NCBI GenBank assembly: GCA_963696625.1 | Contig: CAVOKZ010000005.1 | Location: 1 to 64,000 of the forward strand | DNA from: JAWVFN01 sp963696625 | GTDB taxonomy: Bacteria; Actinomycetota; Thermoleophilia; Solirubrobacterales; 70-9 | Reading direction: 5' to 3' | Length of the DNA: 64,000 nucleotides | Shown here: one piece after another, positions 7,015-17,168 of the stretch | Position numbering within the stretch: the stretch's first letter is position 1 | Layout: the number at the start of each line of letters is the position of its first letter | The notes under the pieces: model-generated | What the model was told of the DNA's origin: nothing | What the model saw: the letters and a program-made list of their open reading frames with translations, nothing else | The model's database searches: none | Position numbers and translations under genes: made by a program

Positions 7015-8922
7015 ATGAGCACACCGGCGACCCAGAGCTCCCCGCTCGAAGAGCAGAGGCGCAACCTGCCCGATGCCCCCGGCGTCTACATCTTCCGCAA
7101 CCGCGCGGGGGCGGCCCTCTACGTTGGAAAGGCGAATTCGATCCGAAAGCGCGTCGCCTCGCACTTCTCCGGGCGCGGCTCGAGCTCACCCGAGATGCTC
7201 GAGCGCACCGAGCAGATCGAGGTGCTGCTGACCCAGACCGAGGCCGAGGCGCTGCTCGCCGAGCAGAGCATGATCAAGCGGCTGCGGCCGCGGTTCAACA
7301 TCCGCCTCCGCGACGACAAGTCCTATCCCTACGTCGCAATCAGCTTCGACGAGGACTACCCGCGGGTCTACTTCACCCGCGAGAAACACAAGCCGAACCG
7401 CTCCTACTTCGGGCCGTTTTCGAGCGCCAAGCGCGTGCGCGAGACCCTCGACCTGCTCGGCAAGCTGTTCCAGCACCGGACCTGCGAGGGCTCCGAGCCG
7501 GGCCGCCAGTCCGGTTCGCCCTGCCTCGACTACTACATCAAGCGCTGCGGGGCGCCCTGCGTCGGCTACATCGACAAGGAGGCGTACCGGAACAACATCG
7601 ACGCGATCGCGGACTTCCTCTCGGGCCGCTACAAGCGAATCGAGCGTGAGCTGAGCGAGCAGATGGCGGAGGCCTCGGAGGGCCAGGACTTCGAGCGCGC
7701 GGCGCTGTTCCGCGACCGGCTCACCGCGGTGCAGAGCCTGATGGAGCGCCAGCGGGTTGCCGGCGCCACCGTCGACAACGCCGACATAATTGGGGTGGCT
7801 GTTGAGACAGGCGATGCGAACGCCCAGGTCTTCCAGCTCCGCGACGGCGTGCTCGCCGAGCGCCAGAGCTTCTATCTCGACTCGGGCGACGACGACGATC
7901 CGGCCGAGGTCGCCGAGGGCTTCCTGCTCCAGTACTACTCGGCGGCGCCGGCGGTGCCGAACCTGGTGGTCGTCGGCCCGGAGCTGCGCGAGCGCTCGGG
8001 CGTGCTCGCCGAGGCGCTCGGCGCCGGCCGCGACGCCGCGGTCGAGGTGCGCGCGGCCGAGCGCGGCGATCTGCGCCGGCTGCGCGAGCTCGCCGAGCGC
8101 AACGCCAAGCTCGCGCTCGACCAGGACAAGCTGCGCCGCGAGCACCGCCGCGCCCAGCGGGTCGAGGCGGTGACCGCGCTCCAGGAGGCACTCGGCATGG
8201 AGAAGCTGCCGATGCGGATCGAGGGATTCGACATCTCCAACCTCGGCGAGACCCACACGGTCGCCTCGATGGTCGTCTTCGAGGGCGGCGCGCCGAAGAA
8301 GTCCGGCTACCGCAAGTTCAAGATCAAAGGCCATCAAACCCGCGACTCCTCCGCTTCGCATCCGGGGTCGCGGGGGCCCAATGACTATGCGGCGATGAAC
8401 GAGGTCCTCACCCGCCGCGTCAACCGGCTTTCTCAGCAGCGCGACATCTCGCCGCACGACGCCGAGCGCGACGCGAGCTTCGCCGCCGAGCCCGACCTCG
8501 TCGTCATCGACGGCGGCAAGGGCCAGCTCGCCGCGGGTCTCGAGGCGCTCGAACCGCTGCGCGAGCGGGGTGTCACCGTGATCTCGCTCGCCAAGCGGAT
8601 CGAGGAGGTCTTCGTTCCCGGGCAATCGGCGCCGCTGCTGCTCGAGGAGGGGTCGGAGGCGCTGAAGCTGCTCCAGCGGGTCCGCGACGAGGCCCACCGC
8701 TTCGCGATCGACTTCCACCGCTCGCGCCGCGACCGCTCGATGAGCGGCTCGGTGCTCGACGGCATCCCCGGGGTCGGGCCGGCGCGCAAGCGGGCGCTGC
8801 TGCGCCACTTCGGCTCGCCGGAGAAGCTGATCGCCGCCGGCCGCGAGGAGCTGGAAGCCGTGCCCGGGGTGCCTGGCAAACTTGCCCGCGAGATCCACCG
8901 CCAGCTGAACAGAGTCACATGA
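7015..8922 (+). CDS. uvrC: UvrABC excinuclease subunit C
   Basis: 635 aa; makes the dual incisions around DNA lesions after UvrA/UvrB recognition. Domains in order: GIY-YIG nuclease (APGVYIFRN, ALYVGKANSIRKRV, residues about 20-100), a Cys-rich segment, UVR motif (DFERAALFRDRLTAVQSL, about 223-240), C-terminal RNase H-like nuclease (GFDISNLGETHTVASMVVF and DLVVIDGGKGQL) and helix-hairpin-helix pairs (LDGIPGVGPARKRALLRHFG, VPGVPGK). A stretch near residues 440-455 (GHQTRDSSASHPGSRG) is longer than usual and is encoded by a sequence repeated at 37934-37958. Overlaps rapZ by ATGA. Confidence 0.97.
   Translation: MSTPATQSSPLEEQRRNLPDAPGVYIFRNRAGAALYVGKANSIRKRVASHFSGRGSSSPEMLERTEQIEVLLTQTEAEALLAEQSMIKRLRPRFNIRLRDDKSYPYVAISFDEDYPRVYFTREKHKPNRSYFGPFSSAKRVRETLDLLGKLFQHRTCEGSEPGRQSGSPCLDYYIKRCGAPCVGYIDKEAYRNNIDAIADFLSGRYKRIERELSEQMAEASEGQDFERAALFRDRLTAVQSLMERQRVAGATVDNADIIGVAVETGDANAQVFQLRDGVLAERQSFYLDSGDDDDPAEVAEGFLLQYYSAAPAVPNLVVVGPELRERSGVLAEALGAGRDAAVEVRAAERGDLRRLRELAERNAKLALDQDKLRREHRRAQRVEAVTALQEALGMEKLPMRIEGFDISNLGETHTVASMVVFEGGAPKKSGYRKFKIKGHQTRDSSASHPGSRGPNDYAAMNEVLTRRVNRLSQQRDISPHDAERDASFAAEPDLVVIDGGKGQLAAGLEALEPLRERGVTVISLAKRIEEVFVPGQSAPLLLEEGSEALKLLQRVRDEAHRFAIDFHRSRRDRSMSGSVLDGIPGVGPARKRALLRHFGSPEKLIAAGREELEAVPGVPGKLAREIHRQLNRVT
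8346..8370. repeat. 25-bp dispersed repeat inside uvrC
   Basis: The 25-base sequence beginning CTCCTCCGCTTCGC recurs at 37934-37958 just before the ccmF start with two mismatches. In uvrC it encodes part of an apparent insertion between the YRKFKIK and NDYAAM blocks. A related core, TCCGCTTCGCGTC, lies at 9921-9933 upstream of the ABC gene. Confidence 0.5.
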
Positions 8923-9908
8923 CGAAGAGGCCGAGAACGTCCACCCGGATCGCGCCCTCGACCGGAGGCAGCGCAGGCGAAGCCGAGCAGCCCCCGGATG
9001 TAGTGGCGGAGGAGGCGGCGGTTGATGGCGAAGCCGGGAACAAGACCGTCGAGCTCGTCCTGATCACGGGTCACTCGGGCGCGGGCAAGTCGGAGGCGAT
9101 CGCCGCCTTCGAGGACGGCGGCTACTTCTGCGTCGACAACCTGCCGCCGCGGATGATCGCCTCGCTCGGCGAGCTCTTCCGTCACGAGGGCAGCGGGGTC
9201 GAGAAGGCGGCCGTGGTCTCCGACGTGCGCGGCGGCGACTACTTCGACGAGCTCAGCGGCGTGCTCGGCGAGCTCAGCGACGGCGGGATCACGCCGCGGG
9301 TGCTCTTCCTCGAAGCCGACGAGGAGACCCTGCTGCACCGCTACAAGGAGACCCGCCGCCGCCACCCGCTCGCCCGCGAGGGGCGGATCACCGACGGCAT
9401 CCGCGAGGAGCGGGCGCTGCTGGCGCCGCTGCGCGAGCGCGCCGACTTCGTCATCGACACGACCGAGCTCACCGGCGGCGCGCTGCGGCGGCGGATCGCC
9501 CGCGAGATGATCGGCGAGCAGGCCGAGGACGGCAAGCTGGCCCTGACGCTGACCACCTTCGGCTTCAAGAATGGGCCGCCGCGCGACGCCGACCTCACGC
9601 TCGACGTCCGCTTCCTGCCCAACCCGCACTACGTCGACGAGCTGCGGCCGCTGACCGGCCACGACGAGGCTGTCAAGGAGTACGTCGAGGCCGGGACCCA
9701 GGCGGGCGAGTTCTACGGGCGGCTGATGCCGTTGCTCGACTTCCTTCTGCCGGCTTACGTCGCCGAGGGCAAGCAGCACCTGACGATCGCAGTCGGCTGC
9801 ACGGGCGGAAAGCACCGCTCGGTCTGCGTCGCCGACCGCATCGCCCACGCGCTGGATGAGCGCGGCGACGTGCGGTTGCGTATCGAACACCGAGATCTGC
9901 CCGCATAG
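8919..9908 (+). CDS. rapZ: RapZ-family nucleotide-binding protein
   Basis: 329 aa as read from ATG 8919, which overlaps the uvrC stop. Walker A motif LITGHSGAGKSEAIAAFED, CVDNLPP, DVR and C-terminal GCTGGKHRSVCVADRIA are diagnostic of the RapZ/YvcJ ATPase family (RNA- and nucleotide-signal binding in other bacteria). The first 45 residues are a low-complexity extension that contains an inverted copy of a 27-bp repeat; GTG 9003 is an alternative start nearer the usual N terminus. Actinobacteria normally continue uvrC-rapZ with yvcK and whiA, but here an ABC exporter follows. Confidence 0.93.
   Translation: MTKRPRTSTRIAPSTGGSAGEAEQPPDVVAEEAAVDGEAGNKTVELVLITGHSGAGKSEAIAAFEDGGYFCVDNLPPRMIASLGELFRHEGSGVEKAAVVSDVRGGDYFDELSGVLGELSDGGITPRVLFLEADEETLLHRYKETRRRHPLAREGRITDGIREERALLAPLRERADFVIDTTELTGGALRRRIAREMIGEQAEDGKLALTLTTFGFKNGPPRDADLTLDVRFLPNPHYVDELRPLTGHDEAVKEYVEAGTQAGEFYGRLMPLLDFLLPAYVAEGKQHLTIAVGCTGGKHRSVCVADRIAHALDERGDVRLRIEHRDLPA
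8967..8993. repeat. 27-bp inverted dispersed repeat (copy 2)
   Basis: Exact reverse complement of 2389-2415. Both copies lie in the first codons of genes (rapZ here, the second tadE-like gene there) and are translated in different frames. Confidence 0.6.
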
Positions 9909-9979
9909 ACCGGCGGCTGGTCCGCTTCGCGTCGCTGCCGCCGGGACGAGGGCGCCAACCTGGTGGACCGTATCGGCCT

Positions 9980-9985
9980 TAGGGT
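9980..9985 (+). promoter_or_regulatory. -10 box TAGGGT of the ABC exporter operon
   Basis: TAGGGT lies 7 nt before GTG 9993, the arrangement seen before many other first genes in this window; it favours a leaderless message and decides the start. No clear -35 is visible. Confidence 0.45.
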
Positions 9986-9992
9986 GGTCGCC

Positions 9993-10892
9993 GTGATTGA
10001 GCCGGTGATCAGCGTCAAGGGGCTGCGCAAGTCCTATGACGGCGTCGAGGCCGTGCGCGGGATCGACCTCGAGGTCGGCCGCGGCGAGGTCTTCGCCTTT
10101 CTCGGCCCCAACGGCGCCGGCAAGACGACCACGGTCGAGGTGCTCGAGGGCTATCGCGGCCGCGACGGCGGCGAGGTGACCGTCCTCGGCGAGGACCCCG
10201 CCGGCGCGGCGCGCAGCTGGCGCGCGCGGGTCGGGATCGTGCTCCAGAGCTGCGTTCAGCAGAAGGAGCTGACGGTGCGCGAGACGCTCGAGATGTACGC
10301 CGGCTACTACCCGGCGCCGCGCGACGTCGCCGAGACGATCGAGCTCGCCGGGCTGGGCGACCACGCCGGCGAGCGCGCGGGCAGGCTCTCGGGCGGCCAG
10401 CAGCGCCGCCTCGACGTCGCCCTCGCGCTGGTCGGCGATCCCGACCTGCTCTTCCTCGACGAGCCGACGACGGGTTTCGACCCCTCGGCCCGGCGCCAGG
10501 CCTGGGACGCTCTCGCCGGCCTGCGCCGGCTCGGCAAGACGATCTTCCTCACCACCCACTACATGGAGGAGGCCCAGCGGCTCGCCGATCGCGTCGCGAT
10601 CATCCGCGGCGGCAAGATCGTCGCCGAAGGCGCGCCGGGCGAGCTCGGCGGCCGCGCGGCCGCGGCGAGCGAGATCCACTTCCGCCTCCCTGAGGGCGCC
10701 CCGGCCGAGCTGCCGCTCGCGATCGCCGGCGACGCGCAGATCGACGGCGCCCTCGTTTCGGTCAAGACCGAGAAGCCGGTCCAGACACTCCACACGCTGA
10801 CGGAATGGGCGCTCGAGCGAGGTCACGAGCTGCGCGATCTCGAGGTCCGGCGGCCGAGCCTCGAGGACGTCTATCTGGAGCTGACCAAATGA
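9993..10892 (+). CDS. ABC transporter ATP-binding protein (drug/lipid exporter type)
   Basis: 299 aa from GTG 9993. Walker A GPNGAGKTTTVEVLEGY, Q-loop, signature LSGGQQRRLDVALALVG, Walker B LLFLDEPTTGFDPSARRQ and switch His in TTHYMEEAQRLADR. The C-terminal 90 residues match the extension of ABC-2 type (DrrA/CcmA-like) exporters. Overlaps the permease by 4 nt, so one ATPase and one permease probably form a dimer-of-dimers exporter; substrate unknown. An in-frame GTG at 9963 would add ten residues but lies upstream of the likely promoter. Confidence 0.93.
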   Translation: MIEPVISVKGLRKSYDGVEAVRGIDLEVGRGEVFAFLGPNGAGKTTTVEVLEGYRGRDGGEVTVLGEDPAGAARSWRARVGIVLQSCVQQKELTVRETLEMYAGYYPAPRDVAETIELAGLGDHAGERAGRLSGGQQRRLDVALALVGDPDLLFLDEPTTGFDPSARRQAWDALAGLRRLGKTIFLTTHYMEEAQRLADRVAIIRGGKIVAEGAPGELGGRAAAASEIHFRLPEGAPAELPLAIAGDAQIDGALVSVKTEKPVQTLHTLTEWALERGHELRDLEVRRPSLEDVYLELTK

Positions 10893-11662
10893 CGGGGGTG
10901 CGCCTCGTGCTCCACCAGTTCCGCTACGACCAAAAGGTCTTCTGGCGCAACCCGGCGGCGATCTTCTTCACCGTGCTCTTCCCGTTGCTGTTCCTGTTCG
11001 GGCTCGCGACGTTCTTCGGCGACCAGCGGATCGACGACCTCGGCGGGATCAAGGTCTCGGCCTACTACGTGCCGGCGATCCTCACCCTGGCGATCATCGC
11101 GGCGACGCTCGTCAGCCTCGCCTTCCGGCTGACCCAGGCTCGCGAGAGCGGACTGCTCAAGCGCATCCGCGGCACGCCGCTGCCGAGCAGCACCTTCATC
11201 GCCGGCCGCGTCGGCAACTCGCTGGTGATCTCGGCGATCATGGTGGTGCTGATCGGCGCGATCGGCCACTTCGTCTACAACGTCAAGATCCCGACCGGGA
11301 CCCTGGCGGCGCTGCTGGTCGCGGTCGGGGTGGGCGCGGCCGCGTTCAGCTGCCTCGGATTTGCGCTCGCGGCCTTCATTCCCAACGAGGACGCGGCGCC
11401 GGCCGTAACCAACGCGATCGTCTTCCCGCTCTACTTCCTGTCAGGCATATTCGTCCCCGAAAACGAGCTTCCCGACGGCGTGCGCAACGTCGCCGACGCC
11501 TTCCCGGTGCGGGCGCTGTTCGAGGCTATCTTCAAGGCATATGATCCGAGTACTTCGGGATCAGGCTTTGCGCTGGGCAATCTGGCCGTGGTGGCCGCTT
11601 GGGGCCTGGCCGGGCTGATCGCGGCCCTGATCTGGTTCCGCTGGGAGCCTCACGCGAACTAA
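10889..11662 (+). CDS. ABC-2 type permease
   Basis: 257 aa, six hydrophobic segments, beginning VFWRNPAAIFFTVLFPLLFL. KRIRGTPLPSSTFIAGR is the cytoplasmic coupling-helix region of ABC-2 permeases; FPLYFLSGIFVPENELPDGV is the typical signature between TM5 and TM6. Paired with the preceding ATPase. Confidence 0.93.
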   Translation: MTGVRLVLHQFRYDQKVFWRNPAAIFFTVLFPLLFLFGLATFFGDQRIDDLGGIKVSAYYVPAILTLAIIAATLVSLAFRLTQARESGLLKRIRGTPLPSSTFIAGRVGNSLVISAIMVVLIGAIGHFVYNVKIPTGTLAALLVAVGVGAAAFSCLGFALAAFIPNEDAAPAVTNAIVFPLYFLSGIFVPENELPDGVRNVADAFPVRALFEAIFKAYDPSTSGSGFALGNLAVVAAWGLAGLIAALIWFRWEPHAN

Positions 11663-11683
11663 CTCGCCTACCCTTCTGCCGCC

Positions 11684-12043
11684 GTGCTGAATTACGTATC
11701 CATCAACGTCACCGACCTCGAGCGCAGCGGGCCGTTCTACGACACCCTGCTCAGCCCGCTCGGCTGGCGCCGCCAGATCGAGCGCGACGGTTCGATCGGC
11801 TGGGGCCTGGTGAGGCCGGTGTTCTACATCGCAACCGGCAAGCCGAACATCGAGTTCGGCACGGTTTCGTTCCCGACCAAGGCGATCCCGGCGGTCAAGG
11901 CCGCGTGGGAAGCCGGCCTCGAGGCCGGCGGCGAGAACGAGGCACAGCCCGGATCTCCCCCGGCTCAGGGAAACTCTCACTACTCCGCGCGCGTCAAGGA
12001 CCCCGATGGGTACACAATTGAGATCTGCGTGCAAAACGACTAG
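11684..12043 (+). CDS. VOC-family (glyoxalase/dioxygenase fold) protein
   Basis: 119 aa. Starts LNYVSINVTDLERSGPFYDT, the first beta-alpha-beta module of vicinal-oxygen-chelate proteins, and ends HYSARVKDPDGYTIEICVQN, with His and the terminal Glu as likely metal ligands. Small stand-alone VOC proteins include lactoylglutathione-lyase-like and antibiotic-binding members; substrate cannot be told. TACCCT at 11669-11674 sits 9 nt before the GTG start. Confidence 0.85.
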   Translation: MLNYVSINVTDLERSGPFYDTLLSPLGWRRQIERDGSIGWGLVRPVFYIATGKPNIEFGTVSFPTKAIPAVKAAWEAGLEAGGENEAQPGSPPAQGNSHYSARVKDPDGYTIEICVQND

Positions 12044-12062
12044 AAGGGATCCAAGGCTCTAA

Positions 12063-13081
<1,019 letters not shown>

Positions 13082-13085
<4 letters not shown>

Positions 13086-14287
13086 GCCCGGAGTCGGCGA
13101 TAGCCGCATTCAAGAAGGCGAGCGTCCGCGACGCGGACGTGGGCGGCAAGCGGGTGCTGTTGCGCTCCGACCTCAACGTTCCGCTCAAGGACGGCGCTGT
13201 CGCCGACACGACACGCATCGAGGCGGCACTGCCGACGATCGAGCTGCTGCGCGAGCGCGGGGCGAAGATCGTCCTCGTCAGCCACCTGGGGCGGCCGAAG
13301 GACCGTGAGCCGGAGTTCTCGACCGCGCCCGTCGCGGCGAGGCTGGGCGAGCTGCTCAGGACCGACGTCAAGACCGTCGGCGCTGTTGCGGGTGAGGAGG
13401 CGGAGGCCGCGAGCGCCGGCCTCGGCGACGGAGAGATCCTGATGCTCGAGAACAGCCGCTACGAACCGGGGGAGAAGAAGGACGACCCCGGCCTCGCCGA
13501 CCAGCTGGCGAAACTGGGCGAGCTCTACGTCAACGATGCCTTCGGCACCGCCCACCGCGCGCACGCGACCACCCACGGCATCGCGCAGCGCCTTCCCGCC
13601 TACGCCGGGTTGCTGCTCGAGCGCGAGGTGACGATGCTGACCTCGGTGCTCGAGGATCCCGCCAGGCCTCTGGTGGTTGTGCTGGGCGGGGCCAAGGTCG
13701 CCGACAAGCTCGGCGTCATCGAGCGCTTTCTCGAGCTCGCCGACGAGCTGCTGATCGGCGGCGCGATGTGCTTCGGTTTCCTCGCCGCGCAGGGTCACTC
13801 GACCGGCGACTCGCTCGTCGACGAGGAGGGCACGAAGCTCTCGGCCGAACTGCTCGCGAAAGCCGAGCAGGCGCGCTGCGAGCTGGTGCTGCCCCACGAC
13901 CTCGTGATCGGGCGCGAGTTCGCGGCCGACGCCGAGCACCGCGGGCTCGACGGTGTCGACGTGCCCGACGGCTGGATGGGGCTCGATGTCGGCCCGGCGA
14001 CGGCCGACGACTACGCCGCCCGGGTGGGCAAGGCGGGAACCGTGTTCTGGAACGGCCCGATGGGCGCCTTCGAGCTCGAGCCGTTTGCCGCCGGGACGCG
14101 GCGGGTCGCCGAGGCGGTCGCCGAGAGCCCGGGCACGACCGTGGTCGGAGGCGGCGACTCCGCTGCCGCCGTCGCCCAGTTCGGCCTCGCGGACAAGGTC
14201 GACTGGGTCTCGACCGGCGGCGGCGCCGCGCTCGAGCTGGTCGAGGGCAAGGAGCTCCCCGGGGTGGAGGTCCTGCTCAATGCCTAG
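13082..14287 (+). CDS. pgk: Phosphoglycerate kinase
   Basis: 401 aa. N terminus VLLRSDLNVPLKDG (3-PG-binding Arg/Asp), SHLGRPKDREPEFS, VVVLGGAKVADKLGVIE, and C-terminal TTVVGGGDSAAAVAQF with STGGGAALELVEG (nucleotide phosphate-binding Gly loops). Transfers phosphate from 1,3-bisphosphoglycerate to ADP. TTG at 13082 overlaps the gap stop (TTGA) and gives the usual N terminus; in-frame codons further upstream lie inside gap. Confidence 0.96.
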
Positions 14288-15044
14288 AACTCCGATCGTC
14301 GCCGGGAACTGGAAGATGAACAAGACCGCGACCGAGGCGCGGGCGCTGGCCGGCGACCTGCTGCTGACGATCCCCGACACCGGCGCCGTCGAGGTCGTCG
14401 TCTGTCCTCCGTTCACGGCGATCGGCGACGTCGCCGAGGTGATCAACGGCCGCGCCTTCCAGGTCTTCGGCCAGACCATGCACGAGGAGGGCAGCGGCGC
14501 CTTCACCGGCGAGATCTCGGCGTCGATGCTGCTCGACGCCGGCGCCAAGGGCGTCATCCTCGGCCACTCCGAGCGCCGCCAGCTTTTCGGCGAGACCGAC
14601 GAGGCGCTGGCGCGCAAGGTGGCGGCGGCGCTCGCCGCCGGCCTGCGCCCGATTCTCTGCGTCGGCGAGTCCGAGGCCGAGCGCGAGGCGGGCGAGACCG
14701 ACGCGGTCATCCGCCGCCAGCTCGAGGCGGACCTCGCCGAGGTCGACGCCGTGCAGCTCGCCGGCGTCGTCATCGCCTACGAGCCGATCTGGGCGATCGG
14801 CACGGGCAAGACCGCGAGCCCCGAGCAGGCCCAGGAGGCGTGCGCGTTCGCGCGCTCGCTGATCGCCGAGCGCGACGGGGGAGCCGCCGAGGCGATCCGC
14901 ATCCTCTACGGCGGCTCGATGAAGCCCGGCAACGCCCCCGAGCTGATCGCCCTGCCCGACATCGACGGCGGTCTGATCGGCGGCGCCAGCCTCGCCGCAG
15001 ACGACTTCGCCGCGATCGTCGCCGCGGCAGCCGCCGCAGCATGA
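14280..15044 (+). CDS. tpiA: Triosephosphate isomerase
   Basis: 254 aa TIM barrel. IVAGNWKMNKT (active-site Asn/Lys), GVILGHSERRQLFGE (catalytic His), VIAYEPIWAIGTGKTA (catalytic Glu) and LYGGSMKPGNAPEL (phosphate loop). Interconverts dihydroxyacetone phosphate and glyceraldehyde 3-phosphate. Starts 8 nt before the pgk stop and overlaps gpmI by ATGA. Confidence 0.97.
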   Translation: MPRTPIVAGNWKMNKTATEARALAGDLLLTIPDTGAVEVVVCPPFTAIGDVAEVINGRAFQVFGQTMHEEGSGAFTGEISASMLLDAGAKGVILGHSERRQLFGETDEALARKVAAALAAGLRPILCVGESEAEREAGETDAVIRRQLEADLAEVDAVQLAGVVIAYEPIWAIGTGKTASPEQAQEACAFARSLIAERDGGAAEAIRILYGGSMKPGNAPELIALPDIDGGLIGGASLAADDFAAIVAAAAAAA

Positions 15045-16594
15045 GCGAGCTGCCGCCCGGCCCCACGGGGGTGCCGGTGCCCTCGCTCGCGCTCGTGGTT
15101 CTCGACGGCTGGGGGCTCGCCGAGCCCGGTCCCGGGAACGCCGTCGCCCAGGCCGATACGCCGGTCTTCGACCAGCTCTGGGAGGGCTGCCCGCGCACGA
15201 CGCTCTCGACTTCGGGCCGCGACGTCGGCCTCCCCGACGGGCAGATGGGCAACTCCGAGGTCGGCCACCTCAATCTCGGCGCCGGCGCCGTGGTCAAGCA
15301 GGATCTGACCTTGATCGACGACGCGGTCGCCGACGGCAGTTTCTTCGACAACGAGGTGCTGAAGGCGGCGTGCGCCGCCGCCCGCGACTCAGATCGCGGC
15401 CGCCTGCACGTCCTCGGGCTGGTTTCCGACGGGGGCGTCCACTCCGGCTGGGAGCACCTCGAGGCCGTGGTCGAGCTCGCCGCCGCCGAGGGCGTCCCCG
15501 ATCTCGTCTTCCACGCCTTCACCGACGGTCGCGACACCGCCCCGCACGGCGGTGCCGCCTACGTCGCCGAGCTCCAGCGCTGGCTGCGCCAGGCGGGCAG
15601 GGTCGGGACCGTCGCGGGCCGCTACTACGCGATGGACCGCGACACACGTTGGGACCGGATCAAGCTCGCTTTCGACGCGATCGTGCACGGCGAGGGGCCG
15701 CGGGCGCCGAGCGCGGACGAGGCGATCGAGGCGGCGTACGAGCGCGACGTCACCGACGAGTTCATCGAGCCCACGGTGATCGGCGACTACGACGGCGCCC
15801 GGGCCGACGAGCCGTTTCTCTTCGCCAACTTCCGCCCCGACCGCGCCCGCGAACTGTCACGGGCGCTCGCCGAGGATGCGTTCGGCGAATTCGACCGCGG
15901 CGGCGCCGGGTTGTTCGCGCTGACGACGATGACCGAGTACCGCGCGGGCTGGCCTTATCCGGTTGCCTTCCCGCCGCACGAGGTCGATACGACCCTTGCC
16001 AGCGTGATCGCCGACCACGGCCGGCGCCAGCTCCACGTCGCCGAGACCGAGAAGTACGCCCACGTCACCTACTTCTTCAACGGCGGCCGTGAGGCCGAGT
16101 GGGAGGGGGAGGAGCGCCAGATGGTCGAGTCCCCCCGCGACGTGCCGACCTACGACCACAAGCCGGAGATGAGCGCCGCCGCCGCGGCCTCAACCTTCGC
16201 CAGCCACTGGCGCGACGGCGACTACGAGTTCGGCGTCATCAACTTCGCCAACGCCGACATGGTCGGCCACACCGGCGACGTCAACGCCGCGATCAAGGCG
16301 GTCGAGGCGGCCGACCGCGGCCTCGGCGAGGTGGTGGCCGCCGTCCACGGGAAGGGCGGCGCGCTGCTGATCACCGCCGACCACGGCAACGCCGAGCAGA
16401 TGCGCAACCCCGACGGCTCGCCCAACACACAGCACTCGACCAACCCGGTCCCCTTCATTGACACCGACACGGGGGTCGCGCTCCGCGAAGGCGGCATCCT
16501 CGGCGACGTCGCCCCGACCGTGCTCGAGATGCTCGGCATCCCGCAGCCCGAGGCGATGACCGGCTCGTCGCTGCTCGCCCAGTCTCATACTTGA
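15041..16594 (+). CDS. gpmI: 2,3-bisphosphoglycerate-independent phosphoglycerate mutase
   Basis: 517 aa alkaline-phosphatase superfamily enzyme. LALVVLDGWGLAEP (first metal Asp), LPDGQMGNSEVGHLNLGAG with the catalytic Ser of the GNSEVGH loop, HAFTDGRDTAPHG, NFRPDRARELS, FANADMVGHTGD and LLITADHGNAEQM (second metal site). Converts 3- to 2-phosphoglycerate using Mn. Closes the gap-pgk-tpiA-gpmI operon; enolase is not in the window. The hsp20 promoter overlaps its stop codon. Confidence 0.97.
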   Translation: MSELPPGPTGVPVPSLALVVLDGWGLAEPGPGNAVAQADTPVFDQLWEGCPRTTLSTSGRDVGLPDGQMGNSEVGHLNLGAGAVVKQDLTLIDDAVADGSFFDNEVLKAACAAARDSDRGRLHVLGLVSDGGVHSGWEHLEAVVELAAAEGVPDLVFHAFTDGRDTAPHGGAAYVAELQRWLRQAGRVGTVAGRYYAMDRDTRWDRIKLAFDAIVHGEGPRAPSADEAIEAAYERDVTDEFIEPTVIGDYDGARADEPFLFANFRPDRARELSRALAEDAFGEFDRGGAGLFALTTMTEYRAGWPYPVAFPPHEVDTTLASVIADHGRRQLHVAETEKYAHVTYFFNGGREAEWEGEERQMVESPRDVPTYDHKPEMSAAAAASTFASHWRDGDYEFGVINFANADMVGHTGDVNAAIKAVEAADRGLGEVVAAVHGKGGALLITADHGNAEQMRNPDGSPNTQHSTNPVPFIDTDTGVALREGGILGDVAPTVLEMLGIPQPEAMTGSSLLAQSHT

Positions 16595-16619
16595 CACCGA
16601 GGGACTTAGATTTTATAGT
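16591..16619 (+). promoter_or_regulatory. Consensus-like sigma-70 promoter of hsp20
   Basis: TTGACA (16591-16596), 17-bp spacer, TATAGT (16614-16619): the best promoter match in the window. It overlaps the gpmI stop codon. The transcript would have a 5' leader of about 45 nt with a GGGGTC-T-GACCCC hairpin (16634-16646) and a strong AGGAGGT. No HAIR or CIRCE operator recognised. Confidence 0.75.
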
Positions 16620-16672
16620 GCCTTCCACATAGAGGGGTCTGACCCCATTACAAATGTCAGGAGGTGACGCAG

Positions 16673-17146
16673 ATGGCATCACTGGTTCGATTTGACCCGG
16701 GGCGGGAGCTCGACACGATCCAGAGCGAGTTCAACCGCCTCTTCGACGGGTTTTTCAACACCCGCACCGGCAACGGATCCGGCCCGCGCCGCTGGATTCC
16801 GGCGATGGACCTCGCCGAGACGGAGGATGCACTCGTGCTCAAGGCCGATCTTCCCGGGCTGACCGAGGACGACGTCGAGATCGAGGTGAAGGACAATGTC
16901 CTCAGCGTTTCCGGCGAGCGCAAGGCCGAGTCGGAGGAAAAGCGCAAGGGCTACCACCGCATCGAGCGCAGCTACGGCAGCTTCTCGCGTTCGCTGACCC
17001 TGCCCGACGGCGTCGAGCCCGACCAGGTCAAGGCCGAGTTCGCCAACGGCGTGCTCGAGGTGCGCGTGCCGAAGCCGGAAGAGCGCAAGCCGACCAAGAT
17101 CGCGATCGGCAAGGGAACGGTCGACGGTAAGGCCAAGGAGGTCTAG
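16673..17146 (+). CDS. Small heat shock protein, Hsp20/alpha-crystallin family
   Basis: 157 aa holdase chaperone. N-terminal LVRFDPGRELDTIQSEFNRL, alpha-crystallin core with ADLPGLTEDDVEIEVKDNVL and SGERKAE, RSYGSFSRSLTLPDGVEPD, then GVLEVRVPKPEE ending in a short Lys-rich tail. The start is ATG 16673, since AGGAGGT (16659-16665) sits 7 nt upstream; the earlier GTG at 16664 overlaps that ribosome binding site. Confidence 0.95.
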   Translation: MASLVRFDPGRELDTIQSEFNRLFDGFFNTRTGNGSGPRRWIPAMDLAETEDALVLKADLPGLTEDDVEIEVKDNVLSVSGERKAESEEKRKGYHRIERSYGSFSRSLTLPDGVEPDQVKAEFANGVLEVRVPKPEERKPTKIAIGKGTVDGKAKEV

Positions 17147-17168
17147 GCCGCCGCGCAAATAGCCTGGG

